NCBI RefSeq assembly: GCF_003030345.1
Contig: NZ_CP028158.1
Coordinates: forward strand, 5,828,001-5,892,000
DNA: 64,000 nt
Source: Plantactinospora sp. BC1
GTDB lineage: Bacteria; Actinomycetota; Actinomycetes; Mycobacteriales; Micromonosporaceae
Direction: 5' to 3'
Both the position numbers and the translations under genes were made by a program. Under the pieces are notes generated by a model. It was given only the letters and a program-made list of their open reading frames with translations. It did no database searches and was not told the DNA's origin. Each line of letters begins with the position of its first letter. Positions within the stretch are counted from its first letter, which is position 1. Positions 54,800 through 63,226 of this stretch are shown here, one piece after another.

Positions 54800-54834
54800 G
54801 CCCCCATCCTGCCCGTCGGATGTGACAGGAAAAC

Positions 54835-55884
54835 CTACTCCTCGGCGAGTCGGCGACCCGCGTCCCGGCAGGCGGTGAGGAGGGTCCGGGCGTACTCGCC
54901 GGTGGCGCCGGCCAGCCCGCAGGCGGGGGTCACCACCACCTGCTCGGCGAGCCGGGCGCGGGGGAAGCCGAGCCGGTCCCAGAGTTGGCGTACCCGATCG
55001 GCGACCTGGGCCGACGACGGCCCGCGCCCGCCCTGCGGCGGCAGCGTCGGTGCCGCCCCGGCGAAGAGTCCGAGCCCGGCGTCGATCGCCTCGCCGACCG
55101 GGTCGAGCCGGTCCACCAGGGCCAGGTCGAGCGCCACCGCCGCCGCGCCGGCCGCCCGGACCAGGTCCAGCGGTACGTCCCGGGCACAGCAGTGCAGCAC
55201 CACCGGCGCGTCGACGGTCGACACCACGGTACGGAGCAGCCCGGTCGCCGTCCCCGACTCGACCGGCCGGTACGCCCCCAGCCCGCTCTCGGTCGGAATC
55301 CGCCCGGCCAGTACGGCGGGCAGCGCCGGCTCGTCCAGTTGCAGCAGCACCGTGGCCCGGGGCAGCCGGCGGCGGACCTGCGCCACGTACCCGCGCAGCC
55401 CGTCGGCGAGCGACTCGGTCAGGTCCCGGACCGCCCCGGGGTCGCGGAGCATCCGACCGCCGACCGGAAGCTCGACGTTGGCGGCCAGGGTGAGCGGTCC
55501 GGCCGCCTGCACCTTGAAGGTGCCGGTGAACTCGCCGGCCTGCTCGGTCATCTGGTCCAGGTCACGTTCCAGCAGGTCGAGGGCCTGACGCAGGTCCCGC
55601 CCCGGACGCCCGGCGATCCGCCACCGGGCGGCGTAGAGCTCGACCGGCAGGTCCACCAGCAGCCCGGCGCTCCGGCCGACCAGGTCGGCACCGGGTCCCC
55701 TGGCGGGGAGTTCGGGCAGGTGCGGCACGGGAAGCTCGCCGAGCACGATCCGCTGGGCCTCGGCGATGTCGGTGCCGGGCATCGAGCCGATGCCGGAGGC
55801 CGCCCCGGCCGGCCAGGGCCACGCCGGCCCGGTCGCCGCCGTCGAGTCCGCCGGTTGGTCGGGCAGCTGCTGTTGATCGGTCAC
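54835..55884 (-). CDS. Cobalamin-independent methionine synthase-like protein (MetE C-terminal domain)
   Basis: The 349-aa protein corresponds to the catalytic half of MetE. It has the opening GIGSMPGTDIAEAQR, a LLQLDEPALPAVL strand and zinc-ligand candidates His-Cys-Cys (VVLHCCARD) and Cys in VTPACGLAGAT. It lacks the N-terminal half of MetE, so it may be a corrinoid/thiol methyltransferase or a MetE core protein. The mycobacterial homologue (Rv3015c) sits in the same place next to ligA. GTG 55884. A short tandem repeat separates it from mnmA. Confidence 0.8.
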   Translation of the reverse strand: MTDQQQLPDQPADSTAATGPAWPWPAGAASGIGSMPGTDIAEAQRIVLGELPVPHLPELPARGPGADLVGRSAGLLVDLPVELYAARWRIAGRPGRDLRQALDLLERDLDQMTEQAGEFTGTFKVQAAGPLTLAANVELPVGGRMLRDPGAVRDLTESLADGLRGYVAQVRRRLPRATVLLQLDEPALPAVLAGRIPTESGLGAYRPVESGTATGLLRTVVSTVDAPVVLHCCARDVPLDLVRAAGAAAVALDLALVDRLDPVGEAIDAGLGLFAGAAPTLPPQGGRGPSSAQVADRVRQLWDRLGFPRARLAEQVVVTPACGLAGATGEYARTLLTACRDAGRRLAEE

Positions 55885-55899
55885 GTCGGCAGGTTATCC

Positions 55900-55996
55900 C
55901 GGCACCGGCAGTCCACCCGGCACCGGCGGTCCATCCGGCACTGCCCGGCCACCCGGCACCGACGGTCCATTCCGGCACTGCCCGGCATGCGGCACC
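55900..55996. repeat. Short tandem repeats (about 18 bp) between mnmA and the MetE-like gene
   Basis: Four units of 18 bases (CGGCACCGGCAGTCCACC and variants) begin at 55900, 55918, 55936 and 55954, followed by decayed copies to about 55996. They fill the gap downstream of the mnmA stop. This is a third case in this window of tandem repeats placed just after a gene. Confidence 0.7.
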
Positions 55997-56008
55997 GGAG
56001 CGACGTTC

Positions 56009-57088
56009 TCAGGCGGCGGCGCTGATGGTGGCCGAGCCGAGCACGACGTCGCCGCCCGGATCGGGCCGGTAGACCACGATCGCCTGCCCGGCCGCCACCC
56101 CACGGACCGGCTCGCGCAGCTCGGCGCGCAGCGCCGCCCCGTCGAGCCGGACGGTGGCCGGCACCACCTGGCCGTGTGCCCGCAACTGCACCTCGCAGTC
56201 GAAGGCGTCGGTCGGCACCGGTCCACCGGTCCAGACCGGCCGCTCGCCGCTCACCGTGCGGACCTCCAGCGCCTCGGCCGGCCCCACCGTCACGGTGTTG
56301 GTCTTCGGGGTGATCGAGAGCACGTACCGGGGCTTCCCGTCCGGGGCCGGCACGCCGAGCGCCAACCCCTTGCGCTGCCCCACCGTGTAGGCGTACGCGC
56401 CGCTGTGCGCGCCGACCACCGCACCGGTGCGGGCGTCGACAATCTCGCCGGGCGCCTCGCCCAGCCGGTCGGCGAGGAACCCCCGGGTGTCGCCGTCGGC
56501 GATGAAGCAGATGTCGTGCGAGTCGGGCTTGTCGGCGACCGCCAGGCCCCGGTCGGCCGCCTCGGCGCGTACCTGTGCCTTGGTTGAGTCGCCGAGCGGG
56601 AAGATCGACCGGTCGAGCTGCTCCCGGGTCAGCACCGCCAGCACGTACGACTGGTCCTTGCCGAGGTCGACGCTGCGCCGGAGCAGCCCGTCCGGGCCGA
56701 GCCGGGCGTGGTGACCGGTGACCACGGCGTCGAAGCCGAGCGCCACCGCCCGGTCCAGTACGGCGGCGAACTTGATCTTCTCGTTGCACCGCAGGCACGG
56801 GTTCGGGGTACGCCCCGCCGCGTACTCCGCGACGAAGGTCTCCACCACGTCTTCGTGGAACCGGTCGGCCAGGTCCCACACGTAGAACGGGATGCCGAGC
56901 ACGTCCGCCGCCCGCCGGGCGTCCCGGGAGTCCTCCAGGGTGCAGCAGCCCCGGGCACCGGTCCGGTAGGTCTGCGGATTGCGCGCCAGCGCCAGGTGCA
57001 CCCCGGTGACGTCGTGTCCGGCCTCCACCGCCCGCGCGGCGGCGACCGCCGAGTCGACCCCGCCGGACATCGCTGCCAGTACCCTCAC
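56009..57088 (-). CDS. mnmA: tRNA-specific 2-thiouridylase
   Basis: The 359-aa enzyme puts sulfur on U34 of Glu/Gln/Lys tRNAs using persulfide from a cysteine desulfurase, here encoded directly upstream. It carries the PP-loop [12 protein letters not shown] at residues 6-17, the catalytic cysteines in TPNPCLRCN and [19 protein letters not shown], and the [12 protein letters not shown] region, ending in the beta-barrel domain. GTG 57088 follows GGAGGGG by 8 bases. Longer frames upstream overlap the hairpins and the desulfurase. Confidence 0.96.
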   Translation of the reverse strand: MRVLAAMSGGVDSAVAAARAVEAGHDVTGVHLALARNPQTYRTGARGCCTLEDSRDARRAADVLGIPFYVWDLADRFHEDVVETFVAEYAAGRTPNPCLRCNEKIKFAAVLDRAVALGFDAVVTGHHARLGPDGLLRRSVDLGKDQSYVLAVLTREQLDRSIFPLGDSTKAQVRAEAADRGLAVADKPDSHDICFIADGDTRGFLADRLGEAPGEIVDARTGAVVGAHSGAYAYTVGQRKGLALGVPAPDGKPRYVLSITPKTNTVTVGPAEALEVRTVSGERPVWTGGPVPTDAFDCEVQLRAHGQVVPATVRLDGAALRAELREPVRGVAAGQAIVVYRPDPGGDVVLGSATISAAA

Positions 57089-57125
57089 CGGTCCATCCCC
57101 TCCACCTGACGAGCCTAGCCGGTGC

Positions 57126-57170
57126 GGAAGGGCCCCTTCATATCGCCTTTTCGCGGTGCGGGGCCCTTCC
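57126..57170. terminator. GGAAGGGCCCC hairpin between the desulfurase and mnmA genes
   Basis: GGAAGGGCCCC (57126-57136) pairs perfectly with GGGGCCCTTCC (57160-57170) around a 23-base loop containing CTTTTC. It is the third copy of this hairpin type in the window. It lies between two genes on the same strand, so it would terminate or attenuate read-through into mnmA. Confidence 0.65.
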
Positions 57171-57190
57171 TGACACCTGGAGGGTGTCAG
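57170..57190. terminator. Second hairpin overlapping the desulfurase stop codon
   Basis: CTGACACC and GGTGTCAG pair around a 5-base loop. The stop codon (57187-57189) is inside the right arm. Together with the adjacent GGAAGGGCCCC hairpin this makes a double structure. Confidence 0.5.
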
Positions 57191-58365
57191 CTCCGGGCCG
57201 ACTTGACCGCGCCGGCCCGGCGGGCCCGCTCGACCACTCCGGGCAGCGCGGCGACCAGCGCGTCGACGTCGGCGGCGGTCGAGGTGTGCCCGAGCGAGAA
57301 CCGCAGCGACGACCGGGCCCGGTCGTCGTCGGCACCCATCGCCAGCAGCACGTGCGAGGGCTGCGCCACCCCCGCCGAGCAGGCCGACCCGGTCGAGCAG
57401 GCGATCCCCTGCGCGTCCAGGAGCATGAGCAGGGCGTCCCCCTCGCAGCCGGGGAAGGAGAAGTGCGCGTTTCCGGGCAGCCGCTCGATCGGGTCGCCGT
57501 TGTAGAGCGCCTCCGGCACCGCCTGCCGGACCCGGGCCACCAGGTCGTCGCGGAGCGCGGCGACCCGCGTCGCGTACTCCTGCTGGGCCTTGACCGCCGC
57601 CTCGACCGCGACCGCGAAGGCGACGATCCCGGCCGCGTCCAGGGTGCCGGAGCGGACGTCCCGCTCCTGTCCGCCGCCGTGCAGCACCGGTGTGCAGCCG
57701 ACGTCCCGGCCGAGCAGCAGCGCGCCCACCCCGACCGGTCCGCCGAGCTTGTGCCCGGTGACGGTCAGCGCGGCCACCCCGCTGGCGGCGAAGTCGACCG
57801 GTACCTGGCCGACCGCCTGCACCGCGTCGGTGTGGAACGGGATGCCGTACGCGGCGGCCACCTCGGCGAGCGCGGCGATCGGCTGGACGCTGCCCACCTC
57901 GTTGTTCGCCCACATGGCGGTGACCAGGGCGACCTCGTCGGCGTGCGCGTCGAGTTCCGCCGCCAGCCGGTCGGGGTCGAGTCGACCGGTCTGGTCGACC
58001 GGCAGCCAGTTCGCCGCCGCACCCTCGCGGGCGGCCAGCCACTCGACCGAGTCCAGCACCGCGTGGTGCTCCACCGCGCTGGCCACCACCCGGATCCGCC
58101 CCGGGTCGGCGGCCCGGCGTGCCCAGAAGATGCCCTTGACCGCGAGGTTGTCGCTCTCGGTCCCGCCACCGGTGAAGACCACCTCGGAGGGTCGGGCGCC
58201 CAGGGCGGCGGCGACCCGCTCGCGGGACTCCTCCACCCGGCGTCGGGCCACCCGGCCGGCGGCGTGCAGTGACGACGGGTTGCCGACCTCGCGAGCGGTC
58301 GCGACGTACGCCTCCAACGCCTCTTCGAGCATCGGAGTGGTGGCCGCGTGATCAAGGTAAGTCAT
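57187..58365 (-). CDS. Cysteine desulfurase (NifS/IscS type)
   Basis: The 392-aa PLP enzyme takes sulfur from cysteine for tRNA thiolation and probably Fe-S clusters. It shows [49 protein letters not shown], the PLP Lys206 in [14 protein letters not shown] and the persulfide loop [12 protein letters not shown], ending in the short IscS/NifS C-terminus. ATG 58365 has no ribosome site; TAGGCT lies 8 bases upstream, so a leaderless transcript is likely. The frame open to 58524 is not supported. In mycobacteria iscS (Rv3025c) precedes trmU/mnmA in the same order. Confidence 0.95.
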   Translation of the reverse strand: MTYLDHAATTPMLEEALEAYVATAREVGNPSSLHAAGRVARRRVEESRERVAAALGARPSEVVFTGGGTESDNLAVKGIFWARRAADPGRIRVVASAVEHHAVLDSVEWLAAREGAAANWLPVDQTGRLDPDRLAAELDAHADEVALVTAMWANNEVGSVQPIAALAEVAAAYGIPFHTDAVQAVGQVPVDFAASGVAALTVTGHKLGGPVGVGALLLGRDVGCTPVLHGGGQERDVRSGTLDAAGIVAFAVAVEAAVKAQQEYATRVAALRDDLVARVRQAVPEALYNGDPIERLPGNAHFSFPGCEGDALLMLLDAQGIACSTGSACSAGVAQPSHVLLAMGADDDRARSSLRFSLGHTSTAADVDALVAALPGVVERARRAGAVKSARS

Positions 58366-58373
58366 CAACGTCC

Positions 58374-58379
58374 AGCCTA
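58374..58379 (-). promoter_or_regulatory. Candidate -10 (TAGGCT) for the leaderless desulfurase transcript
   Basis: On the minus strand TAGGCT ends 8 bases before the ATG at 58365, with no ribosome site between. Confidence 0.45.
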
Positions 58380-58477
58380 GTGCCAGGGTCCGGACCGCCC
58401 ACCCGGCCGCCCGGCCGTGCGTCACCGGCCCGGCTGCACCGCCCCGAGCGCGGATCACACCCCTGGCCAGCGACGAA

Positions 58478-58512
58478 ACCCGGCCGGGTGCCCTGGGGGC
58501 GCCCGGCCGGGT
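58478..58512. terminator. Terminator downstream of etfA
   Basis: ACCCGGCCGGG and CCCGGCCGGGT form a perfect 11-bp stem around a 13-base loop, 57-91 bases beyond the etfA stop on the minus strand. Confidence 0.75.
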
Positions 58513-58568
58513 ATCGCACGTCACACCGCCGTCGGCGGGTTGGTGACCCGCCGAGGGCGTACTTCCGG

Positions 58569-59528
58569 CTATCGTCGCTTGCGGATCTCTTCGGCCGCCT
58601 GCGGTACGACCTTGAACAGGTCGCCGACCACGCCGAAGTCGGCCAGCTCGAAGATCGGCGCCTCGGCGTCCTTGTTCACCGCGACGATCGTCTTCGAGGT
58701 CTGCATGCCGGCCCGGTGCTGGATCGCACCGGAGATGCCGAGCGCCACGTAGAGCTGCGGCGAGACGGTCTTGCCGGTCTGCCCCACCTGGAACTGGTGC
58801 GGATAGAAGCCGGAGTCGACGGCGGCCCGGGAGGCGCCCACCGCGCCGCCGAGCAGGTCGGCCAGCTCCTCGACCAGCTTGAAGTTGTCGGCGTTGCCGA
58901 CGCCGCGACCGCCGGAGACCACCACCGACGCCTCGGTCAGCTCCGGCCGGCTGCCCTTCTGCTCGGCGACCCGCTCGACCACCCGGGCGAGCTTGTCGGT
59001 CTCGCCGAGCGTGACGTCGAGCTGCTCGACGGTGGGGGTGGCGGCGGCCGGGCTCGGGGTGACCGAGTTCGGCCGCAGGGTCACCAGCGGCAGGCCGCGG
59101 GTCACCTTCGAGGTGACGATGGTCGAGCCGGCGAAGGCGACCTGGGTGGCGGTGCCGTCGGCGGCGAGTCCGACCACGTCGGTGAGGATGCCGTTGTCCA
59201 GCTTGACCGCCAGCCGGGCGGCGATCTCCTTCCCCTCCTGGCTGGAGGCGAGCAGCACGGCGGCCGGCTGCACCCGACGGACCAGCTCGGCCAGTACGGT
59301 CGCCTTCGGCGCCACCAGGTGGCCGTCGATCTCCTCGTGCTCGGCCGCGTAGATCTTCTCCGCGCCGTACTCGCCCAGCCTGTCGCCGAGCGCGGCGGCG
59401 GCGCCGGGACCGCCGAGCACCACCGCTGCCGGCGTACCCAGCTCGCGGGCGAGGGTGAGCAGTTCGAGCGTGACCTTCTTGACGCCGAACTCGCGGGTCG
59501 CCTCGACGACGACGAGAACCTCGGTCAT
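58569..59528 (-). CDS. etfA: Electron transfer flavoprotein, alpha subunit
   Basis: The 319-aa subunit binds FAD at its C-terminal half: [20 protein letters not shown] and the ETF-alpha signature [20 protein letters not shown], then [19 protein letters not shown]. With EtfB it accepts electrons from acyl-CoA and other flavin dehydrogenases and passes them to the respiratory chain. ATG 59528 follows AGGAGG. It lies 28 bases after etfB, in one operon, with a terminator downstream. Homologues fixB/fixA (Rv3028c/Rv3029c) stand in the same order in Mycobacterium. Confidence 0.96.
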   Translation of the reverse strand: MTEVLVVVEATREFGVKKVTLELLTLARELGTPAAVVLGGPGAAAALGDRLGEYGAEKIYAAEHEEIDGHLVAPKATVLAELVRRVQPAAVLLASSQEGKEIAARLAVKLDNGILTDVVGLAADGTATQVAFAGSTIVTSKVTRGLPLVTLRPNSVTPSPAAATPTVEQLDVTLGETDKLARVVERVAEQKGSRPELTEASVVVSGGRGVGNADNFKLVEELADLLGGAVGASRAAVDSGFYPHQFQVGQTGKTVSPQLYVALGISGAIQHRAGMQTSKTIVAVNKDAEAPIFELADFGVVGDLFKVVPQAAEEIRKRR

Positions 59529-59556
59529 GACTTCTCCTCCTGATTCCCGGTCGCGC

Positions 59557-60336
59557 TCAGACGAACTTCTCGGTGGCGAGGAACTCGACCAGCTTCGTGC
59601 CGCCGGTGCCGTCGTCGGTGATCCGCTCGCCGCCGGACCGCTCGGGGCGGCGGCTGTGGTCGAGCACCGTACTGGTGGCGCCGGCGAAGCCGACCTCGTC
59701 GGCGGCGATGCCCAGGTCGGCCAGGGAGAGCGTCTGCACCGGCTTCTTCTTCGCCGCCATGATGCCCTTGAAGGAGGGGTAGCGCGGCTCGTTGATGGTG
59801 TCCCAGACCGAGACCACGGCCGGGGTCGCGGCGGCGACCACCTCGTAGCCCTCCTCGGTCTGCCGCTCCACCGTGAGGTTGCCGCCCTCCACGGTCAGCT
59901 TGCGGGCGCCGGTCAGCGCGGCGATGCCGAGCCGCTCGGCGAGCATGTGCGGCATGACCTGCACCCGGCCGTCGGTGGACTCGGCGCCGCAGAGCACCAG
60001 GTCGGCGCCGAGCTGGCCGAGGGCGGCGGCGAGCACCTTGGAGGTGGCCACCGCGCAGGAGCCGTGCAGGGCGTCGTCGAGGACGTGCACGGCCTTGTCC
60101 GGTCCCATCGACAGCGCCTTGCGGATCGACTCGGCGGCCTTCTCCGGACCCATGGTCAGCACGGTCACCTCGCCGCCCTGCGCCTCCTTGATCCGCAACG
60201 CCTCCTCGATGGCGTACTCGTCCATCTCGTTGATGACGTTGTTTGCCGACCCCCGGTCGACGGTGTTGTCGTCACTGCGCAGGTTGCGGTCCGCGCCCGA
60301 GTCGGGCACCTGCTTGACGAGTACGACGATGTTCAT
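59557..60336 (-). CDS. etfB: Electron transfer flavoprotein, beta subunit
   Basis: The 259-aa subunit opens MNIVVLVKQVPDSGADRNLR and has the AMP-binding and ETF-beta features NEMDEYAIEEALRIKE, VLCGAESTDGRVQVMPHMLA and the C-terminal recognition-loop region. It forms a heterodimer with EtfA. It is first in the etfBA operon; ATG 60336 follows an AGGAGGG ribosome site. The space upstream holds AT-rich sequence that should include the promoter. Confidence 0.96.
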   Translation of the reverse strand: MNIVVLVKQVPDSGADRNLRSDDNTVDRGSANNVINEMDEYAIEEALRIKEAQGGEVTVLTMGPEKAAESIRKALSMGPDKAVHVLDDALHGSCAVATSKVLAAALGQLGADLVLCGAESTDGRVQVMPHMLAERLGIAALTGARKLTVEGGNLTVERQTEEGYEVVAAATPAVVSVWDTINEPRYPSFKGIMAAKKKPVQTLSLADLGIAADEVGFAGATSTVLDHSRRPERSGGERITDDGTGGTKLVEFLATEKFV

Positions 60337-60469
60337 CGCGCTTCGACGACCCTCCTGTGAATGCCGATCCCCGCTGATCGTGGCGATCCCGCCGGGTTGC
60401 TCGGGAGCAGCCTCCCGCGTTCCTTAACGATCGGTCAACCGAAGACCGACGGGCCGGCGCGGGAGAAGG

Positions 60470-60515
60470 TGTGGCGTTACTTACGGCTAATGTTACCCGC
60501 AAGTAGCATACGGCT
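60470..60515. promoter_or_regulatory. AT-rich promoter/operator zone upstream of etfB
   Basis: This is one of the few AT-rich stretches around: GTTACTTACGG and GTTACCCGCAAG are imperfect direct repeats, and ACTTACGG with CCGCAAGT are imperfect inverted arms. On the minus strand TATGCT or TAACAT could be -10 boxes. A repressor of TetR type is possible; none is encoded next to it. Confidence 0.35.
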
Positions 60516-60584
60516 CGGGCCGCTCCGGAGTGAGCCGGCTCACCGTCACCCGCCCGACCGTCGCGTCCGGGCGGGCGCGCCGGC

Positions 60585-60992
60585 TCAGCCCGCCGCGTCC
60601 AACGCCTCCCGCACGGTGGCCATCGCCGCCGCCTCACCCGGGCTGATCCCGTCGTGCGCCCGGGCGACCTGCTCGGTGGCCCGCAACACCGCCGAGCGGT
60701 AACTCGCCACCTCGTCGGGCGCCTTCGACCTGAGGATCTCCACCGACCGGCGCAGCGCCGGCAGCACCGCCGCCGGCACCTCGGCCGGCGAACCGCCGGG
60801 CAGCCGGGGCAGCGCGCCGGTGGTGAGCAGTTCCCGGACCAGCCCGGTGGTACCGGCGAAGGCGTTCGACGCGGCCAGACTCTCCTTGATCATGGAGAAC
60901 GCGCCCGGTTCGGCGCTCGACACCAGATAGACCGCACCGAACGCGGCACCCTTCAGGGTCGCCCGCTCCTCCTCGGTCAGCGGTTGCGTCAC
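60585..60992 (-). CDS. Unknown helical protein, coupled to a GNAT gene
   Basis: The 135-aa, predominantly helical protein (VTQPLTEEERATLKGAAFGA, ESLAASNAFAGTTGLVRELL) has no signal peptide, cysteine or membrane segment. No family is recognised. GTG 60992 overlaps the stop of the upstream GNAT gene (GTGA), so the two are translated together. The frame open to 61190 overlaps the GNAT gene and is rejected. Confidence 0.7.
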   Translation of the reverse strand: MTQPLTEEERATLKGAAFGAVYLVSSAEPGAFSMIKESLAASNAFAGTTGLVRELLTTGALPRLPGGSPAEVPAAVLPALRRSVEILRSKAPDEVASYRSAVLRATEQVARAHDGISPGEAAAMATVREALDAAG

Positions 60993-61810
60993 GGGTTCGG
61001 AGTGTAGACGTACGGCGTGGTGGTGGTGACCGGGACGAAGCCCAGCCGCTGGAGAATCGGCCGGCTCTCCTCCGAGGCGTCCACCTGCAACAGGCTGAAA
61101 CCCCGGGCGTCGGCCAGCCGGGCCCGGTGGGCCAACAGTGACCGGTAGATGCCCCGGCGACGCCAGTGCGGCAGGGTCGCCCCACCCCACAGGGTGGCGA
61201 ACCGGGTGCCGGAGACGAACCGGACCCAGGCGGCGCTGACCAGCTCGTCGTCGGTCTCGGCCACCACGATGGCCAGCGGCGGCTGGTCCAGCTCCGCACC
61301 GGCGGCCAGCTCCCGCTCCAACCCGTCGGCCAGCCAGCTCCCGTCGTCGTCGCCACCCCAGACCCGCGTCTTCAGCTCCGCGATCCGGTCCAGGTCGGCA
61401 CGCTCGGTCACCTCACGCAGGCGTACCCCTTCGGGCGGCACCGGCAGCGTCGCCGCCAGCGACGCGACCGGGCCGATAACCACGGTCTCCCGCTCCTCCG
61501 GCACGAAACCGGCGGCCACCAACCGGTCTGGCAGGTCCGCCGGCAGGTCGTGGCCGTGCAGCTTCCACTCCACCGGCTGGCCCAGCCCGCCGAAGAAGTT
61601 CCGCTGCCGCACGATCAACTCGTCCAGCGCCGCCCCGGTGAGGCCAGCCAGATCCCGGTACGTCACGAAGCCGCCCCGGTCCAGCCCCTGGATCCGCAGC
61701 AGCGGGCCGTCCCGGTCCACCGTCACACCCGCCGGCACCGGCTCCGGCGGGCGGGCCCGCAACTGGTTGTCGTAGGCCGTCCGCAGCAGCTCGGCGTCGA
61801 GGTCGCTCAC
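60989..61810 (-). CDS. GNAT-family N-acetyltransferase
   Basis: The 273-aa protein has a C-terminal GNAT domain: ELVSAAWVRFVSGTRFATLW, the acetyl-CoA loop LPHWRRRGIYRSLLAHRAR and SEESRPILQRLGFVPV. Its N-terminal half is a second, degenerate lobe with DLPDRLVAAGFVPEERETVV. Acceptor unknown. GTG 61810. It overlaps the next gene and is divergent from the DUF202 gene at 61853, with only 42 bases between the starts. Confidence 0.88.
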   Translation of the reverse strand: MSDLDAELLRTAYDNQLRARPPEPVPAGVTVDRDGPLLRIQGLDRGGFVTYRDLAGLTGAALDELIVRQRNFFGGLGQPVEWKLHGHDLPADLPDRLVAAGFVPEERETVVIGPVASLAATLPVPPEGVRLREVTERADLDRIAELKTRVWGGDDDGSWLADGLERELAAGAELDQPPLAIVVAETDDELVSAAWVRFVSGTRFATLWGGATLPHWRRRGIYRSLLAHRARLADARGFSLLQVDASEESRPILQRLGFVPVTTTTPYVYTPNP

Positions 61811-61840
61811 CCGCCCAGGCTACGGGCGATGTCCACCCGA

Positions 61841-61846
61841 TAATCT
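61841..61846 (+). promoter_or_regulatory. Candidate -10 (TAATCT) for a leaderless DUF202 transcript
   Basis: TAATCT ends 6 bases before the GTG at 61853 with no ribosome site. It is the same hexamer and spacing as before the tetR gene. Confidence 0.45.
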
Positions 61847-61852
61847 CCGAAC

Positions 61853-62245
61853 GTGTACCAGGCGGTCCGGCGGTGGTTCGACCCGCGCGAGCTGCGGGAG
61901 GTCGGCGAGACGCCGGACTACCGCTTCTCGCTGGCCAACGAACGCACCTTCCTGGCCTGGCTGCGTACCGGGCTGGCGCTGATCGCCGGTGGACTCGCCG
62001 TCGCCCAGTTCCTCCCCCCGATGCCGGTACCGCACCTGCGCGAGGCGCTCGCCGTGGCACTGCTGCTGCTCGGCGGCGCGGTGGCGGTCCGGGCGGTGGA
62101 CCACTGGGCGCGTACCGAGCGGGCGATCCGGCTCGGCGACGAGCTTCCCACCTCCCGGTTCCCCGCCGTACTCGCCCTGCTGGTCGGGCTCGGCGCCGTA
62201 CTCCTCGTGGTGGCGGTGCTGGTGCAGGGCGGCCGGGAGCCGTGA
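61853..62245 (+). CDS. DUF202/YidH-family membrane protein
   Basis: The 130-aa protein has three hydrophobic segments and the DUF202 signature RFSLANERTFLAWLRTGLAL before the first. The YidH family is a small inner-membrane family with no established role. GTG 61853 fits a leaderless promoter. Its stop overlaps the start of a second DUF202 gene (GTGA), so the two likely form a heteromeric pair. Confidence 0.85.
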   Translation: MYQAVRRWFDPRELREVGETPDYRFSLANERTFLAWLRTGLALIAGGLAVAQFLPPMPVPHLREALAVALLLLGGAVAVRAVDHWARTERAIRLGDELPTSRFPAVLALLVGLGAVLLVVAVLVQGGREP

Positions 62246-62571
62246 GCCCGGCACGGGGCGGTCCCCGGCACCCGCCACCGGGGCGGGACGCCGGGCTGGC
62301 CGGCGAGCGGACCCGGCTCGCGTGGCGGCGCACCGTACTCGCGGTCGGCGTGGTGGCGGTGCTCGCCGCCCGGCTGGCCCTGTCGAACGGTACGGTCGGG
62401 GCGCTGGTCACCGCGCTGGCCGGGCTGGGCTGGCTCGGCGTGCTGCTGGTGACCTTTCCGCGGATCGCCGGCCGGCGACTCCGCCCCGGTCCGGCGCTAC
62501 CGGTGACCGCCCTGATCACCGCCGGTTTCGCCGTACTCGGCCTGCTGCTGGTGCTGGCGTCGGTGCACTGA
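62242..62571 (+). CDS. Second DUF202-family membrane protein
   Basis: The 109-aa protein has the shortened signature GLAGERTRLAWRRTVLA and three hydrophobic segments. It is coupled to the previous DUF202 gene by a GTGA overlap. A long plus-strand frame (61873-62571) covers this region, but only the part from GTG 62242 matches the family. Confidence 0.8.
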   Translation: MSPARGGPRHPPPGRDAGLAGERTRLAWRRTVLAVGVVAVLAARLALSNGTVGALVTALAGLGWLGVLLVTFPRIAGRRLRPGPALPVTALITAGFAVLGLLLVLASVH

Positions 62572-62598
62572 CCCCGACCGGTACGTCATCATGGCCAG

Positions 62599-63039
62599 AT
62601 GGTCCGCCTCTACGCGCTCCTCGCCATCGGACAGCTCATCCTGGCCGTCGTCGCTCTGATCAGCTGCCTGTCGGCCGAGGACGACGAGATCCGCGCACTC
62701 CCCCGGTTCGCCTGGGTCCTGATCATCCTCTTCTTCCCGCTGGTCGGCTCGATCGCCTGGTTCGTCGCCGGCCGGCCGGCCCGCACCGAACGGCCGGCCG
62801 CCGGTGGGCGTCCGGCCGGTGGGCGTCCGGCCGGTGGGCGTCCGGGCGGTGGTCGGGACCGCCGGCCGCCGCTCGCCCCGGACGACGACCCGGAGTTCCT
62901 GCGTTCCCTGGACGACGAGCGGTCGAAGCGCGACCGCGAACTCTTCGACAACTGGGAGCGGGACCTCCGGCGCCGGGAGGAGGAACTGCGGCGCCGGGAC
63001 AGCGAGCCGCCCCGCGAAGAGGACAAGCCGGACGTCTGA
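62599..63039 (+). CDS. PLD-N-like membrane protein with a charged coiled-coil tail
   Basis: The 146-aa protein has two N-terminal hydrophobic helices with RFAWVLIILFFPLVGSIAWF between them, the PLDc_N (phospholipase D N-terminal) pattern of small two-helix proteins. A Gly/Arg-rich repeat (15-bp DNA units encoding GGRPA) and a highly charged helix (DDERSKRDRELFDNWERDLR) follow. Function unknown. ATG 62599 lies 27 bases after the DUF202 stop and may belong to the same unit. Confidence 0.8.
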   Translation: MVRLYALLAIGQLILAVVALISCLSAEDDEIRALPRFAWVLIILFFPLVGSIAWFVAGRPARTERPAAGGRPAGGRPAGGRPGGGRDRRPPLAPDDDPEFLRSLDDERSKRDRELFDNWERDLRRREEELRRRDSEPPREEDKPDV

Positions 63040-63226
63040 CCGATCCCCCGGTCCGGCACCGCAGAACCCGCTGCCGGCGCTCGACCGCCCGATGGCGGGC
63101 AACCGACGGAGTCCGCCGTTCCGGGGACCCGTGACCCTGCCCGGCCGTAGCATGGCCGAGATCGGTGCCCACCACCCCTCGCACCGCTGATTGGCGCGGC
63201 CGCGCCCGGGGCGAAGGACGACAGGC

